Assembly (NCBI RefSeq): GCF_014268815.2
Contig: NZ_JABWRE020000001.1
Coordinates: forward strand, 625,001-689,000
Direction of reading: 5' to 3'
Origin: Pseudomonas urmiensis
GTDB taxonomy: Bacteria; Pseudomonadota; Gammaproteobacteria; Pseudomonadales; Pseudomonadaceae
DNA: 64,000 nt
Shown here: one piece after another, positions 26,639-35,720 of the stretch
How positions within the stretch are numbered: the stretch's first letter is position 1
Layout of the letters: each line of letters begins with the position of its first letter
Notes under the pieces: generated by a model
Told to the model about the DNA's origin: nothing
Seen by the model: only the letters and a program-made list of their open reading frames with translations
Databases searched by the model: none
Program-made: the position numbers and the translations under genes

Positions 26639-27727
26639 TCACTTACCGCTGAGCACCCGTGTCCAGATCCGCGTACTCAAGCGCATCCCCGCCGGGCTCA
26701 TGGTCTGAATCGGGAACAGCGTATCGAGCACAGCCTGTGGCGGGTAAACCGCCTCGTTAGTGCGCAGCGCCTCATCGACCAAGGGCAGGGCGGCCGCGTT
26801 GCCGTTGGGGTACTTGACCGCGTTGCTGATCCCGGCAATCACCTTGGGCTCAAGCAAATAGTTCAGGTACGCATAGGCATTGTCCAGATGCGGCGCGCCT
26901 TTGGGGATCACCACCATATCGACTGCCACCGTGGAGCCTTCGCGGGGAATGCTGTAGCCGATGTTCACGCCATTGCCAGCCTGCTGAGCGCTGCTCATGG
27001 CTTGCAAGACGTCGCCACTGAAGCCGATAGCCACGCAGATATTGCCGTTGGCCAGGTCGCTGACGTACTTCGATTGATGGAAATACTGGATGTACGGGCG
27101 CACTGCCAGCAGCGCTGCTTCAGCCTGCTTGAGGTCTTCAGGTTTTTGGCTGTGCGGATCCAACCCCAGGGTCTTGAGGGTGATGGAAATGATCTGCGTC
27201 GGATTGTCGAGGAAGGCCACCCCGCACTGGCTGAGCTTCTTGATGTTCTCGGGCTTGAACAACATCTGCCAGGACTGGGTGACCTCGACATCTCCAAAGA
27301 TCGCCTTGATCTTGTCGACGTTGTAGCCAATGCCCGTGGTCACCCACAGGTAGGGGATCGCATAGCGATTGCCGGGGTCGCTGGCCTCGAGGATGTGCAT
27401 CAGCTTGGGATCGAGGTTGTGCCAGTTGGGCAGCTTGCTGCGGTCCAACTCCTGGATCGCCCCGGCCTTGATCAGGCGCGGCAGGAAGTGGTTGGACGGG
27501 CTGGCCAGGTCGTAGCCGCTACCACCGGTCATCAGTTTGGCTTCGGTGGTTTCGTTGCTGTCGATCAGGTCGTAGGTCGGTTGCACGCCGGTACGGCGGT
27601 TGAACTCGGCCAGCGTGTCGTCGGCGATGTAGCCACTCCAGTTGGCGATGTTGACGGTTTCCGTTGCTTGGACCGCACAGGCCAGCAAGGCGGAGATGGA
27701 CAGGGCGAGGCAGCTGCGCTTGATCAT
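26639..27727 (-). CDS. Polyamine-type ABC transporter substrate-binding protein (PotF/SpuD-like)
   Basis: A 362-residue periplasmic binding protein: signal peptide (about 1-21, ending VQA), then TVNIANWSGYIADDTLAEF and YDLASPSNHFLPRLI, the opening of the PotF/PotD/SpuD fold. It should bind putrescine, spermidine or a related amine. I start it at the ATG at 27727; the longer frame upstream has no signal peptide at its front. No permease or ATPase gene is next to it. Its neighbour upstream, 41 bases away, is an amine oxidase of the PuuB type, so the binding protein may feed a separate transporter or serve as a sensor. Confidence 0.88.
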   Translation of the reverse strand: MIKRSCLALSISALLACAVQATETVNIANWSGYIADDTLAEFNRRTGVQPTYDLIDSNETTEAKLMTGGSGYDLASPSNHFLPRLIKAGAIQELDRSKLPNWHNLDPKLMHILEASDPGNRYAIPYLWVTTGIGYNVDKIKAIFGDVEVTQSWQMLFKPENIKKLSQCGVAFLDNPTQIISITLKTLGLDPHSQKPEDLKQAEAALLAVRPYIQYFHQSKYVSDLANGNICVAIGFSGDVLQAMSSAQQAGNGVNIGYSIPREGSTVAVDMVVIPKGAPHLDNAYAYLNYLLEPKVIAGISNAVKYPNGNAAALPLVDEALRTNEAVYPPQAVLDTLFPIQTMSPAGMRLSTRIWTRVLSGK

Positions 27728-27768
27728 CGTTTTTCTCTCTTGTTTTAACGGAAGATGCGCCGGGTCGA

Positions 27769-29070
27769 TCAACGTTCGTGTCGCGCCCGGTGAACCTCCC
27801 AGGCCATGCGCACGCTGGCGCCGATGTCGAAAAAGGGTTTGGGCGGCAGGTAACCCGGTTGCGCCTGGCTGAGCACATCGCTCAGTAGCGACGAGTCGGC
27901 GCCGATTGCCAGATCGACCAGCAAACGGCCCCACAAGGTGCCGCGCGCGACCCCTGAGCCATTGCAACCGGCGACCGCGTGCAGGCCTTGCTCGACCTTG
28001 GCGAAGTACGGCTCGCCGGAGCGAGTGCCGCTCAGGTGGCCGGTCCAGGTGTATTGCAGGTCACTGCGCTGGATGCCGGGGAAGCGCGTTTGCAGCCCGA
28101 GCAGGTGGCGTTGCTGGCGCACGGCCAGGGCATTGGCGTCCAGGTCGTGCTGGCGGTACTCCACCGTATTGCGGATCAGCAGGCGCCGACCCGGCAGCAG
28201 GCGCAAGGTGCAGCCGCCAGGCAGGGTGGACAACACACCCCAGCCCTGGTCATCGAACAGCGCCTGCCAGTGCGGCTCGTTCAGCGGGCGGGTGATGCTG
28301 GCGCTGAGCTCCAGGGCGAAGGTGCCGCTGCGGTGCAAGCCCACGCGCGGCAGGAAGGCGCCGACGCAGAGCAACACCTGGGGTGCCTGCACTTCGCCGT
28401 TGGCAGTGGTCACCTTCCAGCCCACACCCGGTGCACGCTGCAGAGCGCTCACCGCGCTGTTTTCATAAACCTCGACCTGCTCAGGCAGGCTGTCGGCCAA
28501 GCCTTTGACGTACTTCGCCGGCTGCAGCAGGCCGTTGCCGCCCGCGCAGTGAATCGCCTGGGTGTAGAACGCAGTCCCCAAGCGCTGTTGCAACGCCTGT
28601 GCTTCAAGGTACTGGGCCTTGGCGCCAACCGCCGCCAGGGTTTGCACGGCAAGTTCGGCGTTTGCCAGGTGCGCAGGCTGGTGCACCGCGAAGTGATAGC
28701 CGCCCTCATCCAGCTCGCAGGCGATGCCCAGTTGGCGTACGCGCTGACGCACTTCATCGCCGGCCGCGACCCCGATGCGCGAGGCGACTTGATAAGCGGC
28801 AAAACCCCCAGCGCCGATCAGTTCGCCAGCACTTGGCAGTTCGTGGCTCACGACAAAGCCAGAATTGCGCGCCGAGGCGCCCTGGGCGATGCGCTGGCGA
28901 TCGACTAGCACGATGCGCTGAGCGGGAAAGCGACTGGCCAGGGTATGTGCTGCCGACAGCCCGGTAATGCCGCCGCCGATGATTAGCCAATCCGCTTTCT
29001 GTGAGCCTTGCAGGCAGGGGCGGGGCGCGGACTCGCCGGCCAGCGCGATCCAGCCACAGTGGTTGTTCAT
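27769..29070 (-). CDS. FAD-dependent amine oxidase (PuuB/DadA-like)
   Basis: A 433-residue flavoprotein of the DAO superfamily. LIIGGGITGLSAAHTLA near residue 29 binds the FAD ADP part, ASARNSGFV is the typical downstream loop, and the C-terminal CNGSGVARGTLWGRLLVDL closes the FAD site. It is most like gamma-glutamylputrescine oxidase (PuuB) and related N-methyl or polyamine oxidases. Start chosen at 29070 (GGAGTG upstream). It forms an operon with the polyamine-binding protein, divergent from a LysR regulator. It is a paralogue of the FAD gene at 58541. Confidence 0.85.
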   Translation of the reverse strand: MNNHCGWIALAGESAPRPCLQGSQKADWLIIGGGITGLSAAHTLASRFPAQRIVLVDRQRIAQGASARNSGFVVSHELPSAGELIGAGGFAAYQVASRIGVAAGDEVRQRVRQLGIACELDEGGYHFAVHQPAHLANAELAVQTLAAVGAKAQYLEAQALQQRLGTAFYTQAIHCAGGNGLLQPAKYVKGLADSLPEQVEVYENSAVSALQRAPGVGWKVTTANGEVQAPQVLLCVGAFLPRVGLHRSGTFALELSASITRPLNEPHWQALFDDQGWGVLSTLPGGCTLRLLPGRRLLIRNTVEYRQHDLDANALAVRQQRHLLGLQTRFPGIQRSDLQYTWTGHLSGTRSGEPYFAKVEQGLHAVAGCNGSGVARGTLWGRLLVDLAIGADSSLLSDVLSQAQPGYLPPKPFFDIGASVRMAWEVHRARHER

Positions 29071-29206
29071 TGTAGGGCACTCCTTCACAATCAATGCGCA
29101 GGAGTGATCGGAGAGAACCCCCTGCATGCGCCGTTAGCACTCAATCTACGGGCAATTCAGGGGCGGAATCTAACGTTAAAAATTCATCCATCCATTCGAG
29201 ATTTGC

Positions 29207-30115
29207 ATGGATAACACGCTGCGTATTCCCTCGTTGCAAGCGCTGCAAGCCCTGGTTCGGGTGGCCGATACCAGCAACTTCACCGAAGCGGCGCGTCAGT
29301 TGCACCTGACGCAGAGCGCCATCAGCCGACAGGTGCAGCAGCTTGAAGAGCACTATCAAACCGTGCTGTTCGAACGCACCAGTCGCAAGGTGGCGCTGAC
29401 CGCCCATGGCCGCGAAGTCTATGCGGTGGCGCAAGAGATGCTGGAGTCGCTGCGCGATCTGCAGCTTCGCCTGGCGCCGCCAGCGCAGGACCGACCGTTT
29501 CGTATCCGTATCTTCGTGTCCTTGGCCGTACGCTGGTTGTTACCGCGTTTGAGTTCGTTCTATGCCATCAATCCCGGGCTGAGCCTATCGATCGAAACCG
29601 TCAGCGGCGAGCGGGTGGACACCGGTGGCGACTGCGATGCCTACGTCTTGTACCTGCCAGAGGGGCTGGACCAGCGGCCGTTGACGCCGCTGTTCGATGA
29701 ATACCTGATACCCGTCTGCGCGCCGCTGCTCAGCGGCGGGCAACCTGCACCGCGTTCGCTGGATGAACTGACCGGACATGCGCTGATCCACGGCTCCACG
29801 GGCCGTCATGAATGGACCCAGTGGCTACAGGCCCAGCAGGACCAGGCCGAGCGCAGCTACCAGCACTTGCTGTTCAACCTCGATGATCTGGCGCTGGATG
29901 CGGCTGCCCGAGGCTTGGGCGTGGCGATGACCGACAAGATGCTCGCCCACGATGCGTTGGCCCGCGGCGATCTGGTGGTGCCGTTCGGCGAGGCGTTGCG
30001 CACCGGTGGGGTGTACGCGCTGTGGCTGCGTGACAGCGGGGTGAGGCACCCCGCGTGCAAAGCGGTGCTGAGCTGGTTCGAGGAGCAAGTGGAGCAGACC
30101 ACCCGCGCAGCTTGA
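29207..30115 (+). CDS. LysR-family regulator (GcvA-like) beside the amine oxidase
   Basis: A 302-residue LysR-type regulator. The winged-helix HTH spans about residues 8-66 (FTEAARQLHLTQSAISRQVQQLE) and is followed by a co-inducer-binding domain with MTDKMLAHDALARGDL near the C-terminus, as in the GcvA/AmpR group. It is divergent from the FAD oxidase/binding-protein operon with a 136-base gap, so it most likely controls that operon in response to an amine or amino acid. Its 3' end is 4 bases from the convergent dehydratase gene. Confidence 0.88.
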   Translation: MDNTLRIPSLQALQALVRVADTSNFTEAARQLHLTQSAISRQVQQLEEHYQTVLFERTSRKVALTAHGREVYAVAQEMLESLRDLQLRLAPPAQDRPFRIRIFVSLAVRWLLPRLSSFYAINPGLSLSIETVSGERVDTGGDCDAYVLYLPEGLDQRPLTPLFDEYLIPVCAPLLSGGQPAPRSLDELTGHALIHGSTGRHEWTQWLQAQQDQAERSYQHLLFNLDDLALDAAARGLGVAMTDKMLAHDALARGDLVVPFGEALRTGGVYALWLRDSGVRHPACKAVLSWFEEQVEQTTRAA

Positions 30116-30119
30116 CGGC

Positions 30120-31907
30120 TTAGTGAGAGTGGCGTGGCATGCCGCCTTCGCGGGCGATCACCTTCATGTGCAGGGTGGCCGGCTCCAGGCAGCCACCCGT
30201 GGACAGTTGCCCGACCAACTGGCGATACAGCTCTTGCCAAGGGGTTTGCGAGGCCAGGACGTTCGGCGTCCAGGCGGCGCGACGGCGGGCCATCTCGTCT
30301 TCGTCCACCAGCAGGTCGACCCGTCGTTGGTTGAGGTCGACGCGCAACCGGTCGTTGGTTTGCAGCAGTGCCAGGCCGCCACCCACCGCCGCTTCCGGCG
30401 ACATGTTGAGGATCGACGGGCTGGCCGAGGTGCCGCTCTGGCGACCGTCGCCCAGGCATGGCAGCGAATCGACGCCGCGCTTGATCAGCGCTGCGGGCGG
30501 GGCCATGTTGACCACTTCGGCGCTGCCCGGATAACCAACGGTTCCGGCACCGCGAATGACCAGGATGCAGCGCTCGTCGATGTCCAGCGCCGGGTCATCG
30601 ATCCGGGCGTGATAGTCCTCGGGGCCCTCGAAGACGATCGCGCGGGCCTCGAAGCTGTTCTCCTTGCCCGGTTCCGACAGGTAGGTCTGGCGGAAGGCTT
30701 CGCCGACCACCGACATCTTCATGATCGCGCTGTCGAAGAAGTTGCCGCTAAGCACGATGAAGCCGGCGCCATGCTTGAGTGGCGCGTCGTAGGGCAGGAT
30801 CACGTCGGTGTTGCTGGTGACGCTGTCGCTGACGATCTGGCCGATGCTCTTGCCGCTGACCGTGGCGCAGTCTTGATGCAGGCGGCCTGCCTTGTGCAGC
30901 TCGTGCATTACGGCCGGTACGCCACCTGCACGGTGGAAACCTTCGCCCAGGTACTTACCTGCCGGCATGCAGTTGACCAGCAGCGGCACGCTTTCACCGA
31001 CCCGCTGCCAGTCGTCCAGCGACAATTCGATGCCCATGTGCCGGGCGATGGCAATCAGGTGCGGCGGACAGTTGCTCGAGGCGCCCAAGGCTGAAGCGAC
31101 TGCGATGGCGTTTTCGAATGCCTGGTGGGTCATGATCGCGGAAGGGCGTATATCCTCCATGACCAGCTCGCAGATGCGCTTACCGGTGGCGTAGGCCATC
31201 TGCCCACGCTCGCGGTAGGGCGCCGGGATGCTGGCGCAACCTGGCAGGGACATGCCCAGCGCTTCGGCCAGTGCGTTCATCGACAGCGCCGTGCCCATGG
31301 TGTTGCAGTGGCCCACCGACGGCGAGGCGGCGGTGGTCATTTCCATGAAGCCTTCGTAGTCGATTTCACCGGCGGCCATCAAGTTACGCGCATGCCAGAG
31401 CACCGTGCCGGAGCCGATCAACTGCCCTTTGTGGTGACCATCGAGCATCGGCCCGCCCGACAGTACGATCGCCGGCAGGTCGGTGGTGGCTGCGGCCATC
31501 AGGCAGGCCGGGGTGGTCTTGTCGCAGCCGGTGGTCAATACCACGCCGTCCAGCGGGTAGCCATGCAGGATCTCCACCAGGCCGAGGTAGGCCAGGTTGC
31601 GATCCAGCGCGGCCGTGGGGCGGCGGCTTTGCTCGGCGATCGGATGCACCGGGAACTCCATCGGGATGCCACCGGCATCGCGGATACCAGCCTTGACCCG
31701 TTGCGCCAGTTCGATGTGGTGACGGTTGCACGGAGTCAGGTCGCTGCCGGTCTGGGCGATGCCGATGATTGGCCGCCCCGATTGCAGTTCGTCGCGGGTC
31801 AGGCCGTAGTTCATGTAGCGCTCGACATACAGCGCAGTCATGTCGGCGTGGCTTGGGTCGTCGAACCATTGCTGGCTGCGCAGGGGGCGTTTCGGGGTCT
31901 GGCTCAT
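30120..31907 (-). CDS. IlvD/Edd-family sugar-acid dehydratase (pentonate/aldonate dehydratase)
   Basis: A 595-residue Fe-S dehydratase of the IlvD/Edd family, in the branch containing L-arabinonate, D-xylonate and D-galactonate dehydratases. Cluster cysteines are in TPCNRHH, TTGCDKTTPACL and VGHCNTMG. It would convert an aldonate (for example xylonate or arabinonate) to its 2-keto-3-deoxy acid. It is the third gene of an operon FAH dehydratase - MFS - dehydratase on the minus strand (gaps 46 and 33 bases). The neighbouring FAH and aldehyde dehydrogenase genes complete a Weimberg-type pathway, which argues against a role in branched-chain amino acid synthesis. Exact sugar inferred only. Confidence 0.88.
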   Translation of the reverse strand: MSQTPKRPLRSQQWFDDPSHADMTALYVERYMNYGLTRDELQSGRPIIGIAQTGSDLTPCNRHHIELAQRVKAGIRDAGGIPMEFPVHPIAEQSRRPTAALDRNLAYLGLVEILHGYPLDGVVLTTGCDKTTPACLMAAATTDLPAIVLSGGPMLDGHHKGQLIGSGTVLWHARNLMAAGEIDYEGFMEMTTAASPSVGHCNTMGTALSMNALAEALGMSLPGCASIPAPYRERGQMAYATGKRICELVMEDIRPSAIMTHQAFENAIAVASALGASSNCPPHLIAIARHMGIELSLDDWQRVGESVPLLVNCMPAGKYLGEGFHRAGGVPAVMHELHKAGRLHQDCATVSGKSIGQIVSDSVTSNTDVILPYDAPLKHGAGFIVLSGNFFDSAIMKMSVVGEAFRQTYLSEPGKENSFEARAIVFEGPEDYHARIDDPALDIDERCILVIRGAGTVGYPGSAEVVNMAPPAALIKRGVDSLPCLGDGRQSGTSASPSILNMSPEAAVGGGLALLQTNDRLRVDLNQRRVDLLVDEDEMARRRAAWTPNVLASQTPWQELYRQLVGQLSTGGCLEPATLHMKVIAREGGMPRHSH

Positions 31908-31940
31908 GTCAGGGGCTCTCTTGTCTTTATGGGGCGCAGG

Positions 31941-33332
31941 TCAGCGTTGCAAGACGCTGGCGTGAACAGGTGCGATAGGGGCAGCCGCACCGCGGCCGAC
32001 GGCGTCATCCAGCGCGGTCAGGTCACGGCCACGGGTTTCGGTCGACAGCAGGGTGCCGAGCAGGGTAAGGCCGGTGAGCGCCAAGGTATACAGGGCCAGC
32101 ACCCAATAGCCGCCACCGGCAAGGCCAACCAGGAAGATACCGAGGATCGGCGCCAGGCCGCCGGAGAGCATCGCGCCGATCTCCCGCGACAGCGCCACCC
32201 CGCTGTAGCGATAGCGGTTGCCGAACAACTCGGTGAAATGCGCGCATTGGGCACCGAGCATGCTGTTGGCGGCCAGGGCGAAGCCACCGACCACGGCGAT
32301 ACACACCAGGGTCGGGTCGCCGCTGTCAATCATCCACCACGAAGGGAAGGCCCACAACGCGCCAAACAGAGCGCCGCCACGGTACACCGCCAGGCGCCCA
32401 TAACGGTCCGATAGCGCACCGAACAGCGGCGTGGTGAAAATGCTCAGGATACTTGCCGCCAGCACCGCATTGGTGCCGATGCCCGCCAGGTTGGCGCCGC
32501 TCTCGCCCAGGTGACGGCTGGCAAAACCCGTGAGAAAGGCAATCGAGACCGTGGCGTACAGGGTCGAGCAGCCGGTTTCGGCCATGCGCATCAAGGTGGT
32601 GGCGGCCAGTGGCCGACGGGCGTTGCGCAGCACTGCACGCATCGGCGACTCGATCACCTGTTGGTTCTGGCTGAGCTGCTGGAAGACCGGGCTTTCCTTG
32701 AGTTTCAGACGAATCCATACCGCCATGAAGATCAGCACCACGCTGGCCAGGAACGGCAAGCGCCAGCCCCAGTCGAGCAGTTGCTCCTGGGTGAGCGTGG
32801 CCTGTAGCACACGGAAGGTGATGGTCGCCAGGGCCAGCCCGCTGAACACGCCAATGAACGGCAGGGCCGCGTAGAAGCCGCGACGCTCACGCGGCGCGAG
32901 CTCGGCCATCAGGGTGGCCGCGCCGGTCTGCTCGGCACCGGCGCCAAAGCCTTGCAGCAGGCGCAGCAGCACCAGCAGCACGGCCCCGGTGGGCCCGGTT
33001 GGCAGCAGGCCGATCAGGGTGGTCGCCGCGCCCATCAGCGCGATGGTCAGCAGCAACACCAACTTGCGCCCTTTGCGATCACCCAGCGAGCCGAAGAACA
33101 GCCCCCCGAACGGCCGCGCCAGAAACCCCGCGCCGTAGGTGGCGAAACTGGCCAGCAAGGCGCCGGTGGTGCCCAGCGAGGGGAAGAAGATATGCCCGAA
33201 GACCAGCGCCGAGGCCAGCCCGTAGAGGGCGAAATCGTAGTACTCCAGGGCACTGCCGACGGCGCCGGTATAAATCGCCCGGCGCAGTTGGCGGGGATCG
33301 GGCGTGGGGGGGACGTTGCTCTCGGTTTGCAT
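31941..33332 (-). CDS. MFS transporter (metabolite:H+ symporter type)
   Basis: A 463-residue, 12-helix MFS permease. The opening LRRAIYTGAVGSALEYYDFALYG and the loop motif GSLGDRKGRKLVL are characteristic of the metabolite:H+ symporter (MHS) group (ProP, ShiA, KgtP relatives). Lying between the sugar-acid dehydratase and the FAH dehydratase genes, it most likely imports the acid that these enzymes use. Start ATG at 33332. Confidence 0.87.
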   Translation of the reverse strand: MQTESNVPPTPDPRQLRRAIYTGAVGSALEYYDFALYGLASALVFGHIFFPSLGTTGALLASFATYGAGFLARPFGGLFFGSLGDRKGRKLVLLLTIALMGAATTLIGLLPTGPTGAVLLVLLRLLQGFGAGAEQTGAATLMAELAPRERRGFYAALPFIGVFSGLALATITFRVLQATLTQEQLLDWGWRLPFLASVVLIFMAVWIRLKLKESPVFQQLSQNQQVIESPMRAVLRNARRPLAATTLMRMAETGCSTLYATVSIAFLTGFASRHLGESGANLAGIGTNAVLAASILSIFTTPLFGALSDRYGRLAVYRGGALFGALWAFPSWWMIDSGDPTLVCIAVVGGFALAANSMLGAQCAHFTELFGNRYRYSGVALSREIGAMLSGGLAPILGIFLVGLAGGGYWVLALYTLALTGLTLLGTLLSTETRGRDLTALDDAVGRGAAAPIAPVHASVLQR

Positions 33333-33378
33333 GTTCTGCCTCGCTTGTTGTTGTTATGGGCGCAGCGGGTAAGTCGGC

Positions 33379-34560
33379 TTAGCCTTGCAGCAACCCTCGT
33401 TGCGCCAGGTTGCGCATCAGTGCAGCCAGGCCGAAGGTCCAGGGCGCAGCCTGGTCACTGCGGCTGACTTGGTTGTGCAGGGCCCCGAGCAACGGGCTTG
33501 AGATGGTCACCAGGTCACCGGCCTTGTGGGTGAAACCCGCGCCTGGGTGATCGCGGTCTTCGGTCGGCGCGAACAGGGTGCCGAGGAACAGCAAGAAACC
33601 ATCGGGGTATTGGTGGTTGCGGTTGAGGGTCTGGCGCACCAAGTCCTCGGGGTCGCGGCTGATCTGGTCCATCGAGCTGCTTCCGGCGAGCACGAAGCCA
33701 TCGCTGCCGCGCACCTCAAGGTCGACCACGCAGTTGCGCACCGCATCGAGGTCGAAGGTTTCGTCGAACAGGCGAATGAACGGGCCTATCGCGCAGGAGG
33801 CATTGTTGTCCTTGGCCTTGCTCAGCAGCAATGCGCTGCGCCCTTCGAAATCACGCAGGTTGACGTCGTTGCCCAGGGTCGCGCCGTGGATGCGCCCACG
33901 GCTGTCGACAGCCAGCACCACTTCCGGCTCGGGGTTGTTCCATTGCGAGCCTGGATGCACGCCGATCACGCTGCCGCTGCCCACCGCCGCCAGCACCGGG
34001 GCCTTGGTGAATACTTCGGCGTCCGGGCCGATGCCCACTTCCAGGTACTGCGACCACATGCCTTGCTCGATCAACAGGGCCTTGAGGGCCATGGCCTGTT
34101 CCGAGCCAGGCTTGACCGCGCGCAGGTTGTCGCCGATCACCGCACATACCGTCGCCCGCACTGCCTCGGCGCGGGCTGCGTCGCCGCCAGCCTGCTCCTC
34201 GATGACCCGTTCGATCATGCTCGCGGCGAAGGTCACTCCGGCGGCCTTGATCACTTGCAGGTCCAGCGGCGGCAGCAGGTAGGGGCGGCTGCTGTCAGGT
34301 TGGCTGGTGCTGTTGGCCAGCAGCTCTTGCACGCTGCCGATGAAGCGCCCAGCCGTCGCACGCAGGGCGTGCAGGGGCGATTCGCTTTCAAGCAGTTCGC
34401 TCAAGGTGGCGAAGCGCTCGGACAGGTCGAACACGCCATCGGCGCGCAGCACGATCGGCGAGGGGCCGGCGATCTGGCCAGGGATCCAGGCCCGACCGAC
34501 CAGGGTGCCGGTGAGGCCGTCGTGGGGCAGGGTGTTGGCGGGAGTTAGGGTCAGCGGCAT
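33379..34560 (-). CDS. FAH-family 2-keto-3-deoxy-pentonate dehydratase (XylX-like)
   Basis: A 393-residue member of the fumarylacetoacetate hydrolase superfamily, the length typical of the Caulobacter XylX type, which dehydrates 2-keto-3-deoxy-xylonate/arabinonate to alpha-ketoglutarate semialdehyde. Characteristic pieces are GIGPDAEVFTKAPVLAAVG, WNNPEPEVVLAV, NVNLRDFEGRSALLLSKAKD and FLLFLGTLFAPTEDR; the acidic metal ligands of the fold are within WNNPEPEVV. Start chosen at 34560. It is the first gene of the minus-strand operon, and its promoter carries the composite element shared with the opposite operon. Confidence 0.85.
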   Translation of the reverse strand: MPLTLTPANTLPHDGLTGTLVGRAWIPGQIAGPSPIVLRADGVFDLSERFATLSELLESESPLHALRATAGRFIGSVQELLANSTSQPDSSRPYLLPPLDLQVIKAAGVTFAASMIERVIEEQAGGDAARAEAVRATVCAVIGDNLRAVKPGSEQAMALKALLIEQGMWSQYLEVGIGPDAEVFTKAPVLAAVGSGSVIGVHPGSQWNNPEPEVVLAVDSRGRIHGATLGNDVNLRDFEGRSALLLSKAKDNNASCAIGPFIRLFDETFDLDAVRNCVVDLEVRGSDGFVLAGSSSMDQISRDPEDLVRQTLNRNHQYPDGFLLFLGTLFAPTEDRDHPGAGFTHKAGDLVTISSPLLGALHNQVSRSDQAAPWTFGLAALMRNLAQRGLLQG

Positions 34561-34617
34561 GGCAGTGGGTCTCTTGAGTCCTGAAAGCTGCACGCTAGGT
34601 AAGCGACGCGATAAACT

Positions 34618-34657
34618 CCAATGGCATCTTTTCACTAATCGATAACATCAGGTTATT
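34618..34657 (-). promoter_or_regulatory. Composite LysR-type operator/promoter element, copy 1
   Basis: Read on the minus strand: AATAAC-N5-GTTATC (34657-34641), 13 bases, ATGCCATTGG (34627-34618). The dyad has T-N11-A geometry. TTGGAG within the second box, with TAGCGT 18 bases on, could be the -35/-10 of the FAH-MFS-dehydratase operon. The dyad also lies about 20 bases before the divergent LysR start, allowing autoregulation. The same two boxes at the same spacing precede the aldehyde dehydrogenase gene. Confidence 0.75.
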
Positions 34658-34675
34658 GCACCAAAGGTGGATACC

Positions 34676-35623
34676 ATGTCGGACCTGTCGTTCTCCCACG
34701 TTTGCAACTGGCTCAAGTTCCGCCATCTGCTGCTCATCGACACCCTTGGCCGCACCCGCAACATGCACCTGGCTGCCCAGCAGATGAACCTCAGCCAGCC
34801 GGCGATCAGCAAGATGCTCAAAGAAATCGAAAGCCTGCTGGGCTTTGCCCTGTTCGAACGTCAACCGCGCAGCATGCCGCCCACGGCCTTGGGCGAGCAG
34901 GTGCTGCGCTATGCCCAGGTCGCCCTCAACGATGCGCGCAACTTCGTCGACCAGATCGGCAGCCTGCGCCAGGGCGGGCATGGCCATCTCAAAGTAGGTG
35001 GGATCTTCGCCGCCACCGCCGTCGCCCTGCCGGACGCCATCGTGCAGATCAAGCAACGCTGGCCGTTGCTGTCGATAGAAGTGGTCGAGCAGACCAGCGA
35101 CCATCTGATGGAAATGCTCGATGACAAGATCCTGCACCTGGCGGTAGCGCGCTTCACAGACGAGGCCCAGCGCCAGCGTTTCGACTTCCAGGCACTGGCG
35201 CCGGAGCCGTTCTGTTTCGTGGTCAATCACCAGCACCCGCTGTGCGACCACGGCCCGGTGACCCTGCAGCAGTTGCTCGAATGGCCATGGATTCTCTACC
35301 CCAAGGGCACGCCGATCAGGGGGCGTATGGAACGCGCCTTCGCTGAAGCCGGAGTCGGGGTGCCACGCAACACCATCGATACCATTTCCATGCAGACCTT
35401 TCTCAAGGTGCTGCAGGGCGGACCGATGATCGGCATGCTGCCCCAGGCCATGGTCGAGCCGCACCTGGCCAGCGGCGTGCTGCGCATCCTCGATACGCCC
35501 TTGCATCTGGCGCCGCAGGACTACGGCATTCTCACCCGCAAAGGTGAAGTGCTCAGTGGCGCGGCGCTGGAGTTTGCCCAGATCCTGTTGGCAGATGCCC
35601 AGAAAGCGCGAGAAATCCGATAA
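34676..35623 (+). CDS. LysR-family regulator of the sugar-acid cluster
   Basis: A 315-residue LysR-type regulator. The HTH lies at about residues 20-60 (MHLAAQQMNLSQPAISKMLKEIE), followed by a LysR substrate domain. The general features resemble GalR/PcaQ/CbL-type activators of aromatic or sugar-acid catabolism. The ATG at 34676 is preceded by AAAGG. It lies between the two divergent catabolic operons, and matching T-N11-A dyads flank the gene on both sides, so it is the obvious candidate to control both. Its last codons overlap the second operator. Confidence 0.9.
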   Translation: MSDLSFSHVCNWLKFRHLLLIDTLGRTRNMHLAAQQMNLSQPAISKMLKEIESLLGFALFERQPRSMPPTALGEQVLRYAQVALNDARNFVDQIGSLRQGGHGHLKVGGIFAATAVALPDAIVQIKQRWPLLSIEVVEQTSDHLMEMLDDKILHLAVARFTDEAQRQRFDFQALAPEPFCFVVNHQHPLCDHGPVTLQQLLEWPWILYPKGTPIRGRMERAFAEAGVGVPRNTIDTISMQTFLKVLQGGPMIGMLPQAMVEPHLASGVLRILDTPLHLAPQDYGILTRKGEVLSGAALEFAQILLADAQKAREIR

Positions 35624-35684
35624 CGATCTGTTATCGGATGATCCACAAATGCCATTGGGAAAGAATCGCAGGCCCGCCTAGATT
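35619..35684 (+). promoter_or_regulatory. Composite LysR-type operator and promoter, copy 2
   Basis: GATAAC-N5-GTTATC (35619-35635), extendable to a perfect 10-bp dyad ATCCGATAAC / GTTATCGGAT (35615-35639), then 13 bases, then ATGCCATTGG (35649-35658). Within it, TTGGGA (35655-35660), 18 bases, TAGATT (35679-35684) form a promoter. The dyad centre is then about 64 bases upstream of the start point, where LysR activators normally bind. Confidence 0.78.
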
Positions 35685-35720
35685 AGCGACCAGTGTTTTC
35701 CAGCATGCCAAGGAACATCC

